The notes: generated by a model not told the origin, from the sequence alone. DNA of 64,000 bases from Marinobacterium rhizophilum DSM 18822 (GCF_000378045.1 NZ_KB899089.1:337959-401958), one strand, 5' to 3'. Positions 1-11,924 are shown, counted from the stretch's first letter. Program-made: numbers and translations.

Positions 1-266
1 CCCAGCTCGAAGCCGCCCGCGAAGTGGTGGCCCGTGGCCTGACTGTGCGTCAGACCGAAGCCCTGGTGCGCAAGTTGCAGTCCCCCCAGTCGCAACCTGT
101 CGAACCGACCCAGCCCGACCCGACCCTGGAGCAGCTGGCAGGTGAGCTGTCGGCGCGCTTCTCTGCGCCCGTCTCGATCAGCCGTAACGTCCGGGGCAAG
201 GGCAAAATCAGCATTTCCTATAATAGCGAAGCCGAATTGAATGCCATTCTAGAAAATCTTAAATAG
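1..266 (+). CDS. parB: ParB chromosome-partitioning protein, C-terminal fragment
   Basis: Only the last ~88 codons lie in the window; the reading frame is open from base 3 to the TAA at 264-266, so the gene starts upstream. The visible part has the helical linker (residues like VRQTEALVRKLQ) followed by the ParB C-terminal dimerisation domain, ending in ISISYNSEAELNAILENLK. ParB binds parS sites near the replication origin, spreads on DNA as a CTP-dependent clamp and works with ParA in chromosome segregation. parB immediately before the atp operon is the usual order close to oriC in gammaproteobacteria, which places this end of the window near the origin (inference). Confidence 0.9.
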   Translation, partial: QLEAAREVVARGLTVRQTEALVRKLQSPQSQPVEPTQPDPTLEQLAGELSARFSAPVSISRNVRGKGKISISYNSEAELNAILENLK

Positions 267-422
267 CAATTAATAAAATCATGTTGGTTGTTTTTTGAAC
301 TCTTGTTTACTGATTGCATTAAAATCGGCCATTTTTATCCTGTCCTGTGAACACTTTTTACGGCCTTAGTAACCGAAAAAGGTGCCTCTTTAGTACCTTA
401 GTGCAAATGGCGTTTACTTCGG

Positions 423-451
423 TTGATGCCATACAGCAATACCCCTATAAT
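423..451 (+). promoter_or_regulatory. Sigma70 promoter of the atp operon
   Basis: TTGATG at 423-428, a 17-nt spacer and a perfect TATAAT at 446-451. Transcription should start near 458, about 60 nt before the atpI start codon. The start lies at an 8-bp inverted repeat (CTGTTCAG at 459-466, CTGAACAG at 477-484, 10-nt loop) that could form a 5' stem-loop in the leader. A weaker alternative, TTGAAC at 295-300, lies further up. The rest of 267-516 holds no convincing gene. Confidence 0.7.
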
Positions 452-516
452 CGGCACGCTGTTCAGGGGGGATTATCTGAACAGCTTTATCAGAACAGGA
501 TAACTCGGGGGAAAAC

Positions 517-924
517 ATGGGGAGCCAGCGTGCAGGGGCCCTGTCCCGGGATACAAGGAAAGACGTCCTTGCTGTTCTGCTAATTCAAGCGTGTGTGATG
601 TTGGCGCTATCGGCAGCTTTACTGCTGAAAGGATATGTAGTTGCTTACTCTGCTTTCCTGGGTGGGCTTATTTATCTAGTGCCTAATCTGTATGTCGCAT
701 TGCGAACATTGCCCCATCGTGCAGGTTCTACGGCCGGAATGGTGCTTGCGCAGTTATATGCTGGCCAAATATGGAAAATGGCGCTGTCAGTCGCTGGCTT
801 TGCCGCGACTTTTATCTGGGTCAAGCCCGTCAGTCCATTTTCCATATTTGGTATGTTCATCCTGATGCAGTTGCTGGGTATGGTGCTGCTGATGAAGTCC
901 AAAAAACGGTTCCTGAAACTTTAA
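517..924 (+). CDS. atpI: ATP synthase protein I
   Basis: 135-residue membrane protein with four predicted hydrophobic segments after a short basic N-terminus; first gene of the atp operon. AtpI is a non-essential assembly factor that helps the c-ring form and has been linked to Mg2+ transport in some bacteria. The ATG at 517 follows a purine-rich GGGGGAAAA stretch. The downstream gene atpB begins 16 nt after the stop. Sequence conservation of AtpI is low, so the call rests on length, hydrophobicity, the basic C-terminus (KKRFLKL) and position. Confidence 0.9.
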   Translation: MGSQRAGALSRDTRKDVLAVLLIQACVMLALSAALLLKGYVVAYSAFLGGLIYLVPNLYVALRTLPHRAGSTAGMVLAQLYAGQIWKMALSVAGFAATFIWVKPVSPFSIFGMFILMQLLGMVLLMKSKKRFLKL

Positions 925-928
925 GTGA

Positions 929-1762
<834 letters not shown>

Positions 1763-1831
1763 TTGAAATATCAATCAGGGAACATTGAAAAACAGTTTGC
1801 TTTAAAAATTTAATCCTTAACTTAACCTTGA

Positions 1832-2080
<249 letters not shown>

Positions 2081-2145
2081 TAAGTAGAATCGATCCTGTT
2101 TCCCTATGGGTAACTACTTTTTAGACAACCGCGAGAGGTAATGGC

Positions 2146-2616
2146 GTGAATATCAATCTAACCATCATTGGTCAGGCCATTGCATTCTTCATCTTTGTCG
2201 TTTTCTGCATGAAGTATGTATGGCCACCGATTACCGGTGCCCTGGCAGAACGTAAGAAGAAGATTGCTGAAGGCCTGGACGCTGCCGACCGCGCTACACG
2301 TGATTTGCACCTGGCCCAGGAAAAGGCCACTGCAAATCTGCGTGAGAGCAAGCTGGAAGCAGCCGCCATCATTGAACAAGCCAATAAGCGGGCGAGCCAG
2401 ATCATCGATGAAGCCAAGGAGCAGGCACGGGCAGAAGCTGACCGTGTCAAAGCAGCCGCTCAGGCCGAAATCGAGCAGGACGTCAATCGCGCCAAGGAAG
2501 CCCTGCGTGCGCAGGTCGCTACTCTGGTCGTGGCTGGCGCCGAAAAGATTCTGGAAACCTCTATTGACGAGAAAGCCCATGCTCAGCTGCTAAACAAGCT
2601 GGCTACCGAGCTTTAA
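2146..2616 (+). CDS. atpF: F1Fo ATP synthase subunit b
   Basis: 156 residues: one N-terminal membrane helix ([20 protein letters not shown]) and a long charged, Ala-rich helix that dimerises to form the peripheral stalk. Length matches E. coli AtpF (156). Start is GTG at 2146, preceded by GAGAGGTAATGGC; an ATG at 2141 is out of frame. atpH follows after 9 nt. Confidence 0.97.
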   Translation: MNINLTIIGQAIAFFIFVVFCMKYVWPPITGALAERKKKIAEGLDAADRATRDLHLAQEKATANLRESKLEAAAIIEQANKRASQIIDEAKEQARAEADRVKAAAQAEIEQDVNRAKEALRAQVATLVVAGAEKILETSIDEKAHAQLLNKLATEL

Positions 2617-2625
2617 GCGAGGTTT

Positions 2626-3165
2626 ATGATGGCTGAACTTAATACAGTCGCTCGGCCCTATACAAAAGCTGCGTTTGAATTTGCGCTGGCTCAGGGAACA
2701 CTCGACGCCTGGTCCGACATGCTCCATCTTGCCGCCTCTGTGGCGCAAGATGAGCGGATGGCCCTTGTGCTGAGTAACCCTGCGTTAACCAGCAAGCAGA
2801 AAGCGCAGGCGATCCTCAGTGTCTGTGATGACAGCCTGAGCGACGCCGGCAGGAATTTTATTACCCTGCTGGCTGAAAATCGCCGTTTGGCTCTGCTGCC
2901 GGAAATCCTGGCGCAGTTCGAGCAGCTGAAAGCCAATCAGCAACAGTCCGTCGATATCGATGTGACTACGGCTTTCGAACTGGACGAGCAGCAGCAACAG
3001 AAACTTACTCAGGCAATCGGCGCCAAGCTGGGCCGCGATGTGAAAATGACGACTCAGGTAGACAAGTCTATCCTGGGCGGCGTTGTTATCCGTAGCGCAG
3101 ACCTGGTAATCGACGGTTCGGTCCGTGCCCGACTGGCAAAACTGACCGAAGCGATGAGCTCCTGA
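2626..3165 (+). CDS. atpH: F1Fo ATP synthase subunit delta
   Basis: 179 residues, slightly more than E. coli delta (177). Delta joins the top of the alpha3-beta3 head to the b-dimer stalk. The N-terminal helical bundle begins ELNTVARPYTKAAFEFA and the C-terminal domain contains the family motif SILGGVVIRSADLVIDGSV. Two adjacent ATG codons (2626 and 2629) could both start translation; the ribosome site GCGAGGTTT favours either. atpA begins 15 nt after the stop. Confidence 0.96.
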   Translation: MMAELNTVARPYTKAAFEFALAQGTLDAWSDMLHLAASVAQDERMALVLSNPALTSKQKAQAILSVCDDSLSDAGRNFITLLAENRRLALLPEILAQFEQLKANQQQSVDIDVTTAFELDEQQQQKLTQAIGAKLGRDVKMTTQVDKSILGGVVIRSADLVIDGSVRARLAKLTEAMSS

Positions 3166-3180
3166 GGGTGAGGTAATATC

Positions 3181-4725
3181 ATGCAGCAACTGAATCCATC
3201 TGAGATCAGCGAGATTCTCAAGAAGCGCATCGAGAAGCTCGATGTGTCTTCTGAAGCCCGCAACGAGGGCACTATCGTCAGCGTGTCCGATGGTATCATC
3301 CTGATCCACGGTCTGGCTGATGTCATGTACGGGGAAATGATCGAATTCCCTGGCGGCGTATACGGTCTGGCACTGAACCTGGAGCGTGACTCCGTCGGTG
3401 CTGTTGTACTGGGTGACTACCAGAGCCTGGTAGAGGGCATGACTGCCCGTTGCACCGGCCGCATCCTGGAAGTGCCTGTTGGTCCGGAAATGCTCGGTCG
3501 CGTCGTCGACGCCCTGGGTATCCCGATCGACGGCAAGGGCCCGCTCGAAACCAAAATGACCGATGCAATTGAAAAAGTTGCACCGGGCGTTATCGACCGT
3601 CAGTCGGTTGATCAGCCGGTCCAGACCGGTCTGAAAGCCATCGATGCCATGGTACCCATCGGTCGTGGCCAGCGTGAGCTGATCATCGGTGACCGTCAGA
3701 TCGGTAAGACGGCGATCGCCATCGACGCGATCATCAACCAGAAGGGCACTGGCATCAAGTGTATCTACGTTGCGGTTGGACAGAAACAGTCCACCATCGC
3801 CAACGTGGTACGCAAGCTGGAAGAGCACGGCGCAATGGATCACACCATCGTTGTTGCCGCTGGCGCTTCCGATCCCGCTGCCATGCAGTTCCTGGCGCCT
3901 TACGCCGGTGCAACCATGGGTGAATACTTCCGCGACCGCGGTGAAGATGCCCTGATTGTATTTGACGACCTGACCAAGCAGGCCTGGGCGTATCGCCAGA
4001 TCTCCCTGCTGCTGCGTCGTCCGCCGGGCCGTGAAGCTTACCCGGGTGACGTTTTCTACTTGCACTCCCGTCTGCTGGAGCGTGCTGCACGCGTCAGTGC
4101 TGACTACGTCGAGAAGTTCACCAACGGTGAAGTGAAAGGCCAGACCGGCTCGCTGACGGCTCTGCCGATCATCGAGACCCAGGGCGGCGACGTATCTGCA
4201 TTCGTACCGACCAACGTTATCTCCATCACCGATGGTCAGATCTTCCTGGAGTCGAGCCTGTACAACTCAGGTATTCGCCCGGCGATCAACGCGGGTCTGT
4301 CCGTATCCCGTGTAGGTGGTGCTGCTCAGACCAAGATCATCAAGAAACTGGGTGGCGGTGTGCGTCTGGCACTGGCTCAGTACCGTGAGCTGGCTGCATT
4401 TGCGCAGTTTGCCTCCGACCTTGATGAAATCACCCGCGGTCAGCTGGAACACGGTCAGCGCGTTACCGAGCTGATGAAGCAGAAACAGTACTCGCCGATG
4501 TCGGTTGCCGACATGGGTCTGAGCCTGTTTGCCGCGAACGAAGGCTTCCTGAACGATGTTGAACTGAACAAGATCGGCGCTTTTGAAGCCGCCCTGATCT
4601 CCTACTTCAAGTCCGAATATGCGGACCTGATGGCTCAGGTTAACGTTGCCGGTGCCTATAACGACGAGATTTCGGCGCAGTTCAAGGCCGGTATCGAGAA
4701 GTTCAAGTCAACCCAGACCTGGTAA
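3181..4725 (+). CDS. atpA: F1Fo ATP synthase subunit alpha
   Basis: 514-residue non-catalytic nucleotide-binding subunit of F1. The Walker A motif GDRQIGKT and Walker B region DALIVFDDL are present, as are the starting hallmark [15 protein letters not shown] and the conserved SxxxR region near the C-terminal half ([17 protein letters not shown]). Three copies alternate with AtpD in the catalytic head. Followed by a 72-nt gap with a strong hairpin before atpG. Confidence 0.99.
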   Translation: MQQLNPSEISEILKKRIEKLDVSSEARNEGTIVSVSDGIILIHGLADVMYGEMIEFPGGVYGLALNLERDSVGAVVLGDYQSLVEGMTARCTGRILEVPVGPEMLGRVVDALGIPIDGKGPLETKMTDAIEKVAPGVIDRQSVDQPVQTGLKAIDAMVPIGRGQRELIIGDRQIGKTAIAIDAIINQKGTGIKCIYVAVGQKQSTIANVVRKLEEHGAMDHTIVVAAGASDPAAMQFLAPYAGATMGEYFRDRGEDALIVFDDLTKQAWAYRQISLLLRRPPGREAYPGDVFYLHSRLLERAARVSADYVEKFTNGEVKGQTGSLTALPIIETQGGDVSAFVPTNVISITDGQIFLESSLYNSGIRPAINAGLSVSRVGGAAQTKIIKKLGGGVRLALAQYRELAAFAQFASDLDEITRGQLEHGQRVTELMKQKQYSPMSVADMGLSLFAANEGFLNDVELNKIGAFEAALISYFKSEYADLMAQVNVAGAYNDEISAQFKAGIEKFKSTQTW

Positions 4726-4741
4726 CAGCCCTAGGGCAGAG

Positions 4742-4766
4742 GGTCTGCGGGCACAGCCCGCAGACC
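4742..4766 (+). promoter_or_regulatory. Strong intra-operon hairpin between atpA and atpG
   Basis: GGTCTGCGGGC (4742-4752) pairs perfectly with GCCCGCAGACC (4756-4766) across a 3-nt loop, giving an 11-bp, mostly G/C stem. There is no T-run after it, so it should not be an intrinsic terminator. It lies just after the gene for a subunit needed in three copies and before the gene for gamma, needed once. A role in mRNA processing or stability and subunit stoichiometry is inference. Confidence 0.65.
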
Positions 4767-4797
4767 GATAACCGGTTCAAGGTATAAAGGCGGAACT

Positions 4798-5661
4798 ATG
4801 GCAGTCGGAAAAGAGATAAAGACGCAAATTGCGAGCATCGGCAGCACGCGCAAAATTACTAGCGCCATGGAAATGGTGGCCGCCAGTAAGATGCGCAAGG
4901 CTCAGGATCGCATGCAGTCGTCCCGACCGTACGCTCGCAGTATCCGTGGCGTTATTCAGCATCTGGCCAAGTCCAATCCTGAATACTCTCACCTCTACAT
5001 GCAGGAACGTGAGGCCAAGCGTGTCGGCTACATCATCGTAGCCAGTGACCGCGGTCTCTGTGGCGGCCTGAACGCAAACGTGTTCAAGGCAGCCATGAAG
5101 AGCATGAAGGGTTACCACGACAAGGGCGTTGCGATCGATGTCTGTGCGCTGGGCGCAAAGGCGTTGTCCTTCTTCAAGAGCTACGGCGGCAACGTGGTAG
5201 CGGCTAAGACGCATCTGGGTGACGCGCCTGTACTGTCTGAGCTGATCGGCTCGGTCAAGGTGATGTTCGATGCGTTTGCAGAAGGCAAGCTGGATCGCCT
5301 GTTTGTGGTGTCGAATGAATTCGTCAACACCATGACACAGAAACCCGTGGTCGAGCAGATCTTGCCGCTGCGGGCTGAAGACGACGACAAACAGCTGAGC
5401 CATCACTGGGATTACATCTACGAGCCGGACGCGAAAGAGCTGCTTAACGGGCTGCTCAGTCGTTACGTCGAGTCGGTAGTCTACCAGGCGGTGGTCGAGA
5501 ACAATGCCTGTGAACAGGCAGCCCGTATGCTGGCGATGAAGAACGCGACAGATAACGCCGGCGACCTGATAGACGAGCTCAAGATGGTTTACAACAAGGC
5601 TCGTCAAGCTGCGATTACTCAGGAAATTTCCGAGATCGTCAGCGGCGCCGCTGCAGTTTGA
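4798..5661 (+). CDS. atpG: F1Fo ATP synthase subunit gamma
   Basis: 287 residues, the size of E. coli gamma (287). It is the central rotor shaft. The N-terminal helix ([20 protein letters not shown], from residue 6) and the C-terminal helix ([20 protein letters not shown]) form the coiled coil inside the head; the middle holds the conserved [14 protein letters not shown]. Ribosome site is AAGGCGGAACT. atpD follows after 38 nt. Confidence 0.98.
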   Translation: MAVGKEIKTQIASIGSTRKITSAMEMVAASKMRKAQDRMQSSRPYARSIRGVIQHLAKSNPEYSHLYMQEREAKRVGYIIVASDRGLCGGLNANVFKAAMKSMKGYHDKGVAIDVCALGAKALSFFKSYGGNVVAAKTHLGDAPVLSELIGSVKVMFDAFAEGKLDRLFVVSNEFVNTMTQKPVVEQILPLRAEDDDKQLSHHWDYIYEPDAKELLNGLLSRYVESVVYQAVVENNACEQAARMLAMKNATDNAGDLIDELKMVYNKARQAAITQEISEIVSGAAAV

Positions 5662-5687
5662 TGCAGTCAACGGGTTTAAACGTTTAA

Positions 5688-7076
<1,389 letters not shown>

Positions 7077-7110
7077 GGTTCTGGTCGGAAACCTTTAAGA
7101 GGTAACAAGC

Positions 7111-7539
7111 ATGGCTATGACTGTTCATTGCGATATCGTGAGTGCCGAAGGCGAAGTTTTCTCCGGCCTGATCGAGTTCGTATCGGTAACAGGTAGCCTG
7201 GGTGACCTGGGTATCTACCCGGGTCACGCTCCGCTTCTGACGGAACTGAAACCAGGCCCTATCGAGGTGCGCAAGCAGGGCGGCGAAGAAGACGTGTTTT
7301 ACGTCTCCGGCGGCTTTCTCGAAGTGCAGGCACACAAGGTCATCGTACTCGCAGACACTGCGCTACGAGCCCATGACCTGAGTGAAGCCGCTGCGCTCGA
7401 GGCACAGACACATGCGCAACAGGAGATGGCTGACAAATCCGCCGAGTTTGAATACTCGCGGGCGGCCACGCAGTTGGCCGAAGCTGCTGCGCAGCTTCGT
7501 ACTCTGCAGCACATTCGCAAGAAAAGTGGCAAACACTGA
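7111..7539 (+). CDS. atpC: F1Fo ATP synthase subunit epsilon
   Basis: 142 residues, last gene of the operon. The N-terminal beta-sandwich starts [17 protein letters not shown] and contains [19 protein letters not shown]; the C-terminal two-helix arm, which can inhibit ATP hydrolysis, is Ala-rich (residues ~88-140). A strong terminator lies 20 nt after the stop, which closes the operon. Confidence 0.97.
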   Translation: MAMTVHCDIVSAEGEVFSGLIEFVSVTGSLGDLGIYPGHAPLLTELKPGPIEVRKQGGEEDVFYVSGGFLEVQAHKVIVLADTALRAHDLSEAAALEAQTHAQQEMADKSAEFEYSRAATQLAEAAAQLRTLQHIRKKSGKH

Positions 7540-7560
7540 TTCTTCGATGTGATCTCGACA

Positions 7561-7592
7561 AAAAAGGCAGCCCAAGTGGCTGCCTTTTTTTG
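7561..7592 (+). terminator. Intrinsic terminator of the atp operon
   Basis: Stem AAAGGCAGCC / GGCTGCCTTT with loop CAAGT, followed by a run of seven T. The A-run on the 5' side makes it potentially active also for the gene arriving on the other strand. Confidence 0.9.
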
Positions 7593-7613
7593 TCCTGCGC
7601 AAAAGATGCCGAC

Positions 7614-7643
7614 GAGGTTCGCGGCGAGGCGCCGCTCCTACAG
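7614..7643. repeat. REP-like palindromic element
   Basis: The sequence around 7617-7641 (GTTCGCGGCGAGGCG then CCGCTCCTAC) contains the palindrome GCGGCGaGGCGCCGC and ends in the CTCCTAC tail typical of Pseudomonas-type REP elements (GTAGGAGCGG on the other strand). It overlaps the stop codon of the TrmB-type gene. I see one copy in this window, so the class cannot be defined here. Confidence 0.5.
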
Positions 7644-8378
7644 CAGCCCCCACAGGGTATCGAATACGATCTTCTGGGCGGCGGACACTTCACGCGAATC
7701 GATCACCACCGCGGTGGGGTAGTTTTCCGATGCCAGGGAAATGATGGCCACCTTGGGGGGATAGATGGCGATATAGGCCGCATCCACTGGGCCTTCGGTG
7801 CGAATCCATTTGCGTTCTGACAGTTCTGCATCCTCGCCGCCTTCGCCAATGGCAATGACCCGCACCTGGATGCCGCGGGCAATGCGCTGCACCGTATAGG
7901 TCGGGAAGGGGCGGTACAGGTGGCGGCGGATGGGCTTGGACGAAAACACCGAGTAGGCCGCGTCCGGCTGGCCGGATACCGTATTGAGAATGTCCCGCAG
8001 CACGAACTCGATACCGTCGTCGCCCTCATAGAACTGCACATTGGCGGCGCTGAAATCGGGCTTGAGGTGATTGAGTTCGGGAATCACCTTGCCACGCAGC
8101 TGTCCGATCGCGTTGTCCAGCGAAGCCTGACGTTCCTGCGCCATCTGCAGCAGTACCTCGGGGTCGCGGGGTGAGAAGTAACGTCGCTTGCCCTTGGGCA
8201 GGTAGGTGACAACGCCCTTGCCCTGCAGGCTCTTGAGGCATTCGTAAGCGGTACCGCGGTTGATGCCGGCCTTGTCGGCAATGGTGCGGATGGCACTGGG
8301 TCCCAGGCTCAGCAAGGCACGGTAAATGCGTACTTCGCGCTCGTCCAGGCCCAGCAGGCTAAAGATGGATTCGGTCAT
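7638..8378 (-). CDS. TrmB-family transcriptional regulator
   Basis: 246 residues. The N-terminal winged helix-turn-helix (residues ~1-70, e.g. LGPSAIRTIADKAGINRGTA) fits the TrmB/PF01978 family; a short coiled coil (~75-105) leads to a C-terminal effector domain of unknown ligand. Several archaeal TrmB proteins bind sugars, but nothing here shows the ligand. The gene lies between the atp operon and glmU, divergent from glmU, so a link to amino-sugar synthesis is possible but unproven. An inverted repeat overlaps its 5' leader and may be its own operator. The C-terminus runs into a REP-like element, so the last residues may be recent. Confidence 0.75.
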   Translation of the reverse strand: MTESIFSLLGLDEREVRIYRALLSLGPSAIRTIADKAGINRGTAYECLKSLQGKGVVTYLPKGKRRYFSPRDPEVLLQMAQERQASLDNAIGQLRGKVIPELNHLKPDFSAANVQFYEGDDGIEFVLRDILNTVSGQPDAAYSVFSSKPIRRHLYRPFPTYTVQRIARGIQVRVIAIGEGGEDAELSERKWIRTEGPVDAAYIAIYPPKVAIISLASENYPTAVVIDSREVSAAQKIVFDTLWGLL

Positions 8379-8379
8379 T

Positions 8380-8400
8380 TTGTCAAAATTTTACTGACAA
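8380..8400. promoter_or_regulatory. Inverted repeat at the TrmB-type gene start, candidate operator
   Basis: TTGTCA (8380-8385) and TGACAA (8395-8400) are perfect inverted repeats with a 9-nt AT-rich centre. They sit directly before the start codon of the regulator, in the 124-nt gap shared with the divergent glmU gene. Autoregulation is inference. Confidence 0.45.
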
Positions 8401-8502
8401 CAGATATTGAATCTGCTTTTGTATCAGCTAAAGTCTGCAACGAATAGCCCCAGGCTACCATTAACCGGATAAAACGCGCAGTGGCGCAGGATTGGCGTAA
8501 CG

Positions 8503-9870
8503 ATGTCATTGGATGTGATTATTCTGGCTGCCGGGCAGGGCAGCCGCATGAAATCGAAAAAACCCAAGGTGCTGCACGGCATCGGCGGCAAGCCGATGGT
8601 GCAGCACGTCATCGATTGCGCCCTTGAACTGGATGCGCCCCGTATCCACGTGGTGGTGGGTCATGGCGCCGATCAGGTGCGTGACGCCCTGGGCAGTCAG
8701 GCGCTGAAATTCGTACTCCAGGCCGAGCAGCTGGGTACCGGTCATGCGGTGGCCCAGGCACTGGAGGGAACCGATCCCGACGGCATCAGCCTGGTGCTGT
8801 ATGGCGATGTGCCGCTGACCCGCAGTGAGACGCTTCGCGAGCTGGTCGACATTGCCCGCCAGGATAAACTGGGTCTGCTGACCGTGAAGCTTGGCGACCC
8901 CAGTGGCTATGGCCGTATCATCCGCACCGAGGCCGGCCAGGTGGCGGCCATTGTCGAACACAAGGATGCCAGCGAGGCCCAGCGTGCGGTGTCGGAGGTC
9001 AATACCGGTATCCTGGCGCTGCCGACGCACTTGCTGATCGACTGGCTGCCCCGGCTGTCCAGCAACAATGCCCAGGGTGAGTACTACCTCACCGATGTGA
9101 TCGCCATGGCGGCGGACCAGGGCGTGCTGATCGAGGCGATCCAGCCGGAATTCGAACAGGAAGTGCAGGGGGTGAATAACCGCCAGCAGCAGGCCGAGCT
9201 GGAACGCTGGTACCAGCTGCGTGAAGCGCAGCGCCTGATGAATCAGGGCGTCACCCTGCGGGATCCGTTACGTCTCGATGTACGCGGTAACCTGAGCGCA
9301 GGTTTTGACGTGGTGATCGACATCAACTGCGTGTTTGAAGGCCAGGTGCAGCTTGGCAATGACGTGACCATCGGTCCCAACTGCCATATCAGCGATGCGG
9401 TGATCGGCGATGGCTGCCATATCAAGGCGAATTCCGTCATCGAACAGGCGCAGCTGCAGGAAAACTGCGATATTGGTCCCTTTGCGCGCCTGCGGCCGGG
9501 CTCGGTACTTGCCGCCGGGGTAAAGGTCGGCAACTTTGTCGAAACCAAGAAGGCCCGTATCGGTGAAGGTTCCAAGGTCAGTCACCTGAGCTATATCGGT
9601 GACGCCCAGATTGGCAGCGACGTTAATGTCGGCGCCGGCACCATTACCTGCAACTATGACGGCGTGAACAAGTTCCAGACCGAGATCGGCGATGGCGCTT
9701 TTATCGGTTCCAACAGCGCCCTGGTGGCGCCGGTGAAAGTGGGTGCAGGCGCGACAGTCGGCGCCGGCTCCACCATCACCAAGGATGTGGCCGACGATCA
9801 GCTGTCGGTGGCCCGTGGCAAGCAGCGCAACCTCGAAAACTGGCAGCGTCCGGTCAAGCAGAAGGATTAA
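8503..9870 (+). CDS. glmU: Bifunctional GlcN-1-P acetyltransferase / UDP-GlcNAc pyrophosphorylase
   Basis: 455 residues, the family length. The N-terminal Rossmann-like uridylyltransferase starts [18 protein letters not shown] (nucleotide-binding loop and catalytic Arg/Lys); the C-terminal half is a left-handed beta-helix of hexapeptide repeats (e.g. [20 protein letters not shown]) with the acetyltransferase stretch [12 protein letters not shown]. The enzyme makes UDP-N-acetylglucosamine for peptidoglycan and LPS. glmS follows after 4 nt, so the last three steps of hexosamine synthesis, bar GlmM, are cotranscribed. Confidence 0.98.
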   Translation: MSLDVIILAAGQGSRMKSKKPKVLHGIGGKPMVQHVIDCALELDAPRIHVVVGHGADQVRDALGSQALKFVLQAEQLGTGHAVAQALEGTDPDGISLVLYGDVPLTRSETLRELVDIARQDKLGLLTVKLGDPSGYGRIIRTEAGQVAAIVEHKDASEAQRAVSEVNTGILALPTHLLIDWLPRLSSNNAQGEYYLTDVIAMAADQGVLIEAIQPEFEQEVQGVNNRQQQAELERWYQLREAQRLMNQGVTLRDPLRLDVRGNLSAGFDVVIDINCVFEGQVQLGNDVTIGPNCHISDAVIGDGCHIKANSVIEQAQLQENCDIGPFARLRPGSVLAAGVKVGNFVETKKARIGEGSKVSHLSYIGDAQIGSDVNVGAGTITCNYDGVNKFQTEIGDGAFIGSNSALVAPVKVGAGATVGAGSTITKDVADDQLSVARGKQRNLENWQRPVKQKD

Positions 9871-9874
9871 GGAT

Positions 9875-11701
9875 ATGTGTGGAATCGTTGGTGCCATCGC
9901 GGCGCGTCCGGTATCGGAAATTCTGCTAGAAGGGCTGCGCCGGCTGGAGTACCGGGGCTATGACTCCGCCGGTATGGCGGTCTGGGACGGCAGCCAGATC
10001 AACCGCCTGCGCCGCGCCGGCAAGGTACAGGCGCTGGGCGATGCGCTAGCTGAAACCCCGCTGGATGGTCAGCTGGGCATCGCCCATACCCGCTGGGCCA
10101 CCCACGGCAAGCCGACCGAAAACAATGCCCATCCGCACATGTCGGGCGCGCGCCTGGCGGTGGTGCACAACGGCATTATCGAAAACTTCGAGACCCTCAA
10201 GCGCGAGCTGATCGAAAAAGGCTACGAATTCACTTCAGATACCGACACCGAAGTCATCGCCCACCTGCTGGACAGCGCCATATCGGCCGGTGCCAGCGTG
10301 CTGGACGCGGTGCGCCAGTGCGTGGCTCAACTCAACGGTGCCTTTGCGCTGGGGGTGATGCACGAGGACTATCCGGGCGAGCTGATCACGGCGCGCAAGG
10401 GCAGTCCGCTGGTGATCGGGGTAGGCATCGGCGAGAACTTTATCGGTTCCGACCCGCTGGCGCTGCTGCAGGTCACCGACCGCTTCATCTACCTGGAAGA
10501 GGGCGATGTCGCCCGCCTGCGTCGCCTCGGAATCGAAATCTGGAACGCCGCCGGTGAGTCGGTCGAGCGACCGGTGCTGCAGTTCCAGCACGGCTCCGGC
10601 AGCGTCGACAAGGGCGAATACAAGCACTACATGCTCAAGGAAATTTACGAGCAGCCCCGTGTTGTGCATGCCGCCATGGAAGGGCGCCTGGGTGCCGAAC
10701 GGGTACTGGAGGAGGCCTTTGGCGTTACCGCGCCGGCGATTTTTGATCAGGTCAAACAGGTGCAGATCGTGGCCTGCGGCACCAGCTACCATGCCGGGCT
10801 TATCGCCAAGTACTGGATCGAGGACCTGGCCGGTATTCCCTGCATGGTCGAGGTTGCCAGCGAGTTCCGTTACCGCAAGGTGGTGCTGCCTAAGGGGACA
10901 CTCTTTGTCAGCATTTCCCAGTCGGGCGAGACCGCCGATACCCTGGCGGCGCTGCGCGAAGTGCGTGATCGCATTCTCGCCAGCCTGACTATCTGTAACG
11001 TGCCGGGCAGCTCCCTGGTGCGCGAATCCGACCTGTGCCTGATGACCAATGCCGGCCCCGAAATCGGTGTGGCATCGACCAAGGCCTTTACCACCCAGCT
11101 GGTTGCACTGCTGTTGACCACCCTGGTGCTGGGCCGCCGGCATGAGCTGACCGATGCAGCAGAAGCCGCTATCGTGGCGGATCTGAAAAAGCTGCCGGCG
11201 TTGCTGGATCAGGTACTGGGGCTGGATCCCGCCATCGAAAAAATGGCCGAGGCCTTTGCCGAGAAACACCACGCCCTGTTCCTGGGTCGCGGTACCTTGA
11301 ATCCGGTGGCGATGGAAGGGGCCCTCAAGCTCAAGGAAATTTCCTACATTCACGCCGAGGCCTACGCCGCCGGCGAGCTCAAGCACGGCCCGCTGGCCCT
11401 GGTCGACAAGGACATGCCGGTGGTCACGGTGGCACCGCGCAACGAGATGCTCGACAAGCTCAAGGCCAACCTGCAGGAAGTGCGTGCCCGCGGTGGCGAA
11501 CTGTTCGTATTTGCCGGCAGCCGGCAGGAAGTGCAGCCCGAAGAAGGTGTGCAGGTGCTGGAATTACCACCGGTTCCGGGTATCCTCGAGCCGATCGTCT
11601 ACACCCTGCCGCTGCAGCTGCTGTCCTACCATGTCGCCGTGCTCAAGGGCACCGATGTCGACCAGCCACGCAACCTGGCGAAGTCAGTGACGGTGGAGTA
11701 G
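9875..11701 (+). CDS. glmS: Glutamine-fructose-6-phosphate aminotransferase
   Basis: 608 residues. I chose the ATG at 9875 because it places the catalytic cysteine at position 2 (MCGIVGAIA), as the N-terminal nucleophile mechanism requires, and because it follows glmU with an AAGGAT ribosome site. N-terminal glutaminase domain to ~240, then two SIS domains (GTSYHAGLIAKYWIE and SISQSGETADT) that bind fructose-6-P, ending in the universal LAKSVTVE. Catalyses the first committed step of hexosamine synthesis. Confidence 0.98.
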   Translation: MCGIVGAIAARPVSEILLEGLRRLEYRGYDSAGMAVWDGSQINRLRRAGKVQALGDALAETPLDGQLGIAHTRWATHGKPTENNAHPHMSGARLAVVHNGIIENFETLKRELIEKGYEFTSDTDTEVIAHLLDSAISAGASVLDAVRQCVAQLNGAFALGVMHEDYPGELITARKGSPLVIGVGIGENFIGSDPLALLQVTDRFIYLEEGDVARLRRLGIEIWNAAGESVERPVLQFQHGSGSVDKGEYKHYMLKEIYEQPRVVHAAMEGRLGAERVLEEAFGVTAPAIFDQVKQVQIVACGTSYHAGLIAKYWIEDLAGIPCMVEVASEFRYRKVVLPKGTLFVSISQSGETADTLAALREVRDRILASLTICNVPGSSLVRESDLCLMTNAGPEIGVASTKAFTTQLVALLLTTLVLGRRHELTDAAEAAIVADLKKLPALLDQVLGLDPAIEKMAEAFAEKHHALFLGRGTLNPVAMEGALKLKEISYIHAEAYAAGELKHGPLALVDKDMPVVTVAPRNEMLDKLKANLQEVRARGGELFVFAGSRQEVQPEEGVQVLELPPVPGILEPIVYTLPLQLLSYHVAVLKGTDVDQPRNLAKSVTVE

Positions 11702-11730
11702 CACGACATCTGAACGTTTTCATGCGCTGC
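11645..11730 (+). other. attTn7 target site at the glmS 3' end, unoccupied
   Basis: The last ~50 bases of glmS, encoding GTDVDQPRNLAKSVTVE, are the conserved TnsD-recognition region; Tn7 inserts about 25 bp past the stop, here near 11725. Only 223 bp separate glmS from the next gene and no Tn7 ends are seen, so the site is empty. Confidence 0.6.
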
Positions 11731-11731
11731 C

Positions 11732-11770
11732 CGACGCCCATCCTTGAGCGAACGCTTTGCATGGGCGTCG
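11732..11770 (+). terminator. Hairpin downstream of glmS
   Basis: CGACGCCCAT (11732-11741) pairs with ATGGGCGTCG (11761-11770); an inner GAGCG/CGCTT pairing can extend it. No T-run follows, so termination or 3'-end stabilisation is only likely, not certain. The rest of 11771-11924 holds no gene I can support. Confidence 0.5.
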
Positions 11771-11924
11771 GCGCGCGAATCAGGGCGCCGTAATGGCCGG
11801 GCGACCAACCTGGTGGATAGCTGTTTGGCTGTGCCGAGCTCGGCCAAGGAATTGGTCTTGGCGGCGTCGCAATGAACTTATCCGGCTCCGCTCGAGTCCA
11901 CTGCGCTACTGAGGAGGAACAGTG

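Noticed and set aside
347..583. 78-codon frame in the atpI leader
   Set aside because: Spans the promoter and overlaps atpI in another frame; no ribosome site.
2785..4065. Long open frame on the minus strand opposite atpH-atpA (426 codons)
   Set aside because: Antisense shadow of highly conserved genes with biased codon use; composition is not protein-like and no ribosome site.
11771..11924. tRNA or small gene between glmS and the TerB-like gene
   Set aside because: No cloverleaf or coding signal could be built.
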